From: Candidatus Pacearchaeota archaeon
Lineage (GTDB): Archaea > Nanobdellota > Nanobdellia > Pacearchaeales > GW2011-AR1
DNA length: 7,744 nucleotides
Reading direction: 5' to 3'
Assembly: GCA_017608985.1 (NCBI GenBank)
Contig: JAFCEV010000025.1
Location: 1-7,744 of the forward strand
In this document: piece by piece, positions 5,976 to 7,744 of the stretch
Layout of the letters: every line of letters begins with the position of its first letter
Position numbering within the stretch: the first letter of the stretch is position 1
The notes under the pieces: model-generated
Databases searched by the model: none
Told to the model about the DNA's origin: nothing
The model's input: only the letters and a program-made list of their open reading frames with translations
Program-made: the position numbers and the translations under genes

Positions 5976-5996
5976 TTATAATTTCTTAAAAGTATA

Positions 5997-6992
5997 ATGG
6001 AACCCTTATTATTGATTATTATTTTTGTAAGTTTTTTCTGTACATTCCTCACCATGCCTTTCTGGATAAAAAAAGCAAAGCAGATAAAATTAATCTGGAA
6101 GGACATGAACAAACCAGGACAGCCAAAAAATGTTGCAGGCTCAGGAGGACTCATTGTTGTTTTTGGATTTATTCTCGGTGTTTTGCTGTATATTGCTATA
6201 AAAACTTTTTATTTTAAAAGTAACGGAGAAATAAACAGTTATATTTTTGCAATTCTTTCTGTGGTTCTTCTTGCCTCAATAATTGGGATTGTGGATGACT
6301 TATTTGGATGGCAGAAAGGGGGGTTGTCTGTGCGTTCAAGGATAATTCTAATGCTTTTTGCTGCAATTCCTCTAATGGTTATTAATGCAGGTGAATCAAG
6401 TATGATGGGAATAGAACTCGGGCTTCTGTATCCTTTAATTGCAATACCAATAGGGGTCCTTGGTGCAACAACAACTTTTAATTTTTTAGCAGGATATAAT
6501 GGTTTAGAAGCAGGAAACGGAATTTTAGTATTATCTGCTTTAACTATCGTGACTTTTATAACAGGTGACAAGTGGCTCAGTTTAGTCTGCATGTGCATGG
6601 TTGCTTCACTTCTCGCTTTTTATATTTTCAATAGATACCCTGCAAAAGTATTTCCTGGAGATATAATGACTTATGCTGTCGGAGCATTGATTGCATGCAT
6701 AGCAATAGTTGGAAACATAGAAAAAATAGCTATTTTCTTTTTCATTCCATATATACTAGAGACAATTCTAAAACTAAGAGGAAAACTCAAAAAACATAGT
6801 TTTGCAAAAGTCAATAAAGACGGTGGCTTAGACATGCCTTACAAAAAAATTTATGGATTGGAGCATTTAGCTATTTATTTGCTTAAAAAAATAAAATTGG
6901 GTAAAAAAGTTTATGAAAAAGAAGTAGTTTATCTGCTCCATGGATTTCAAATCCTAATAATAATTCTCGGCTTTACAATATTTTTAATTTAA
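5997..6992 (+). CDS. UDP-GlcNAc:polyprenyl-phosphate GlcNAc-1-phosphate transferase, ALG7/DPAGT1-like (glycosyltransferase family 4)
   Basis: Enzymes of this family move a sugar-1-phosphate, typically GlcNAc-1-phosphate, from UDP-sugar onto a membrane polyprenyl (dolichyl) phosphate, the first step of lipid-linked glycan synthesis. The 331-residue protein is polytopic, with about nine to ten hydrophobic segments. Family motifs are MNKPGQPKNVAGSGGLIVVF (37-56), GIVDDLFGWQKG with D100/D101, TTTFNFLAGYNGLEAGNG with N162 and N168, and NRYPAKVFPGDIMTYAVGAL with D222. The last two resemble eukaryotic ALG7/DPAGT1 (NxLAGxNGLE; YPxxVFxGD) more than bacterial MraY or WecA. So does the later FFFIPYILE, charged loop and DGGLDMPYKKIYGLEHL region. 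The donor sugar cannot be read from sequence. The gene lies 36 bases before the STT3 oligosaccharyltransferase, which supports an N-glycosylation role. It has its own TATA box. Confidence 0.92.
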   Translation: MEPLLLIIIFVSFFCTFLTMPFWIKKAKQIKLIWKDMNKPGQPKNVAGSGGLIVVFGFILGVLLYIAIKTFYFKSNGEINSYIFAILSVVLLASIIGIVDDLFGWQKGGLSVRSRIILMLFAAIPLMVINAGESSMMGIELGLLYPLIAIPIGVLGATTTFNFLAGYNGLEAGNGILVLSALTIVTFITGDKWLSLVCMCMVASLLAFYIFNRYPAKVFPGDIMTYAVGALIACIAIVGNIEKIAIFFFIPYILETILKLRGKLKKHSFAKVNKDGGLDMPYKKIYGLEHLAIYLLKKIKLGKKVYEKEVVYLLHGFQILIIILGFTIFLI

Positions 6993-7000
6993 ACAAAGTT

Positions 7001-7008
7001 TTTAAAAT
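7001..7008 (+). promoter_or_regulatory. TATA box for the STT3/AglB gene
   Basis: TTTAAAAT begins 28 bases before the ATG at 7029 and eight bases after the preceding stop. The spacing fits the other promoters here and supports this start codon, and with it the unusual N-terminal tail of the encoded protein. Confidence 0.7.
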
Positions 7009-7028
7009 CTGTTTTTCCTTGAAAGAAG

Positions 7029-7744
7029 ATGGATAAAGACAAAATAGAAGTAAGTGGAGACGATAACAGAATAAGAATTGAAGAAGGAGAAAAAGTTGAG
7101 ATTAAAGGGGATGAAAATATTATTGAAATTGAAAAAGGAAAAAATATTAAGATTAGTGGAGAAGATAATATTGTTGATGTAGGTGAGAAAAGAAAAATTA
7201 AAGACAGCTTTAGAAATATAAAAAAAGGTGCTACCAAAACATTTGATTTTTTTAAACAGAAAAAAGTTCTCAGCATTCTTTTAATAATTCTTCTATTAGT
7301 GATTATTGCTGGTGGAACATGGATAAGACTGCAAAATCTTCCTTTGCTTAAAGATTCTACAACTGGAGAATATATTCCTCTTGCTTTGGACCCACATTAT
7401 TTTATACGTATCGCAGAAACGATGATTTCTGAAGAAGGACTTCCATATGTTGATTCTATGAGATATCCTTCTTCTCCACCTAGATTTAGTGAAGAGATAC
7501 TTCCAAAAGCGATTATTTTATTTTATAGTATATCTAACATCTTTTCAGACGTATCTTTAGAATTTGTAGGGATTATAACTCCTGTTATTTTTTATATCAT
7601 TGGTTTATTTACATTTTTTTTCTTGTGTTACAGATTGACTAAATCAAAAATTTCTTCACTAATTGCAAGTATTTTTTTGGCATTCATTCCTTCCTATTTA
7701 TATAGAACACTTGCAGGTTTTACAGACCATGAATCAATTGGTAT
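7029..7744 (+). CDS. aglB: STT3/AglB family oligosaccharyltransferase, N-terminal part (runs off the window)
   Basis: STT3/AglB is the catalytic membrane enzyme that transfers a lipid-linked glycan to asparagine in N-x-S/T sites on the outer face of the membrane. The first 238 codons are present with no stop. TM1 is at about 80-97 (VLSILLIILLLVIIAGG). The first outer loop has LDPHYFIRIAE with D121, matching the metal-binding Asp motif of the family. Further membrane segments lie near 178-200 and 206-224, and the AGFTDHESIG motif near the end (D233, E235) matches the second acidic D-x-E/D motif. Before TM1 lies a cytoplasmic tail of about 79 residues, much longer than I expect for STT3 proteins. 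It contains three 17-residue repeats and then a basic linker (KRKIKDSFRNIKKGATK). The sequon-binding WWDYG motif would lie beyond the window. The ATG is backed by a TATA box 28 bases upstream. Confidence 0.93.
   Translation, partial: MDKDKIEVSGDDNRIRIEEGEKVEIKGDENIIEIEKGKNIKISGEDNIVDVGEKRKIKDSFRNIKKGATKTFDFFKQKKVLSILLIILLLVIIAGGTWIRLQNLPLLKDSTTGEYIPLALDPHYFIRIAETMISEEGLPYVDSMRYPSSPPRFSEEILPKAIILFYSISNIFSDVSLEFVGIITPVIFYIIGLFTFFFLCYRLTKSKISSLIASIFLAFIPSYLYRTLAGFTDHESIG
7041..7193 (+). repeat. Three 17-residue (51-base) imperfect tandem repeats at the N-terminus of STT3/AglB
   Basis: Residues 5-21, 22-38 and 39-55 align without gaps: KIEVSGDDNRIRIEEGE, KVEIKGDENIIEIEKGK, NIKISGEDNIVDVGEKR. The shared pattern is [KN]-[IV]-[EK]-[IV]-[SK]-G-[DE]-[DE]-N-x-[IV]-x-[IV], followed by a turn containing Gly. 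Alternating hydrophobic residues separated by G-D/E-D/E-N turns suggest two short beta strands per repeat, as in small beta-solenoid or stacked-hairpin folds. The similarity is at protein level; the DNA copies have diverged, so the repeat is not a recent duplication. Confidence 0.8.

Noticed and set aside
6239..6598. 119-codon open frame on the minus strand inside the GlcNAc-1-phosphate transferase gene
   Set aside because: The plus-strand frame carries clear catalytic motifs here, and the minus-strand product looks like no known protein.
6989..7276. 95-codon minus-strand frame with repeated Ser/Pro/Phe stretches
   Set aside because: Its repetitiveness is the antisense image of the 17-residue repeats in the STT3 tail, which is the real coding strand (TATA box, motifs, continuous frame).

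Overview
The window looks like an AT-rich archaeal genome, most likely from the DPANN group (Woesearchaeota/Pacearchaeota-like). The evidence is an archaeal-type ribosomal protein run (uS5, uL30, uL15, then SecY), an archaeal DUF106 insertase, a prefoldin alpha subunit and an STT3-type oligosaccharyltransferase. Clear TATA boxes lie in front of the stand-alone genes, Shine-Dalgarno sequences are absent, and the genes are compact and charged. The lineage is inferred from the protein sequences; no rRNA or other marker is present to prove it.

Layout. Positions 1-2996 (+) are the end of a ribosomal protein operon: the last codons of an upstream gene (probably uL18), then uS5, uL30, uL15 and SecY, packed with a 4-base overlap or 1-base gaps. 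Positions 3027-4083 (+) hold two separately promoted genes, a DUF106/Oxa1-superfamily membrane insertase and a prefoldin alpha subunit. Positions 4095-4913 (-) encode a protein of the ribose-1,5-bisphosphate isomerase/eIF2B-like family, convergent with prefoldin. A 189-base divergent intergenic stretch (4914-5102) carries two promoters and a G-rich patch. Positions 5103-7744 (+) hold three membrane proteins: a SpoIIM/DUF95 family protein, a eukaryote-like (ALG7/DPAGT1-type) GlcNAc-1-phosphate transferase, and the first 238 codons of an STT3/AglB oligosaccharyltransferase that runs off the window.

How the genes fit together. Most of the window serves making, inserting, folding and decorating proteins. 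Ribosomal proteins lead into SecY, followed by a second insertase (DUF106) and a cytosolic chaperone subunit. The last two genes supply the first and last membrane steps expected of N-glycosylation: loading a lipid carrier and transferring the glycan to protein. The isomerase-like gene is the metabolic outlier and may belong to the archaeal AMP/RuBisCO nucleotide salvage route, whose other enzymes are not in view.

The most unusual features are three 17-residue beta-type repeats in the N-terminal tail of the STT3 protein, a very uniform TATA-box-to-ATG spacing of 27-30 bases implying leaderless mRNAs, a uL30 lacking an internal segment, a uS5 with an acidic N-terminal extension and a remodelled basic loop, and cysteine pairs in predicted outer loops of two membrane proteins. 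No mobile element, CRISPR array, tRNA or rRNA gene was seen.
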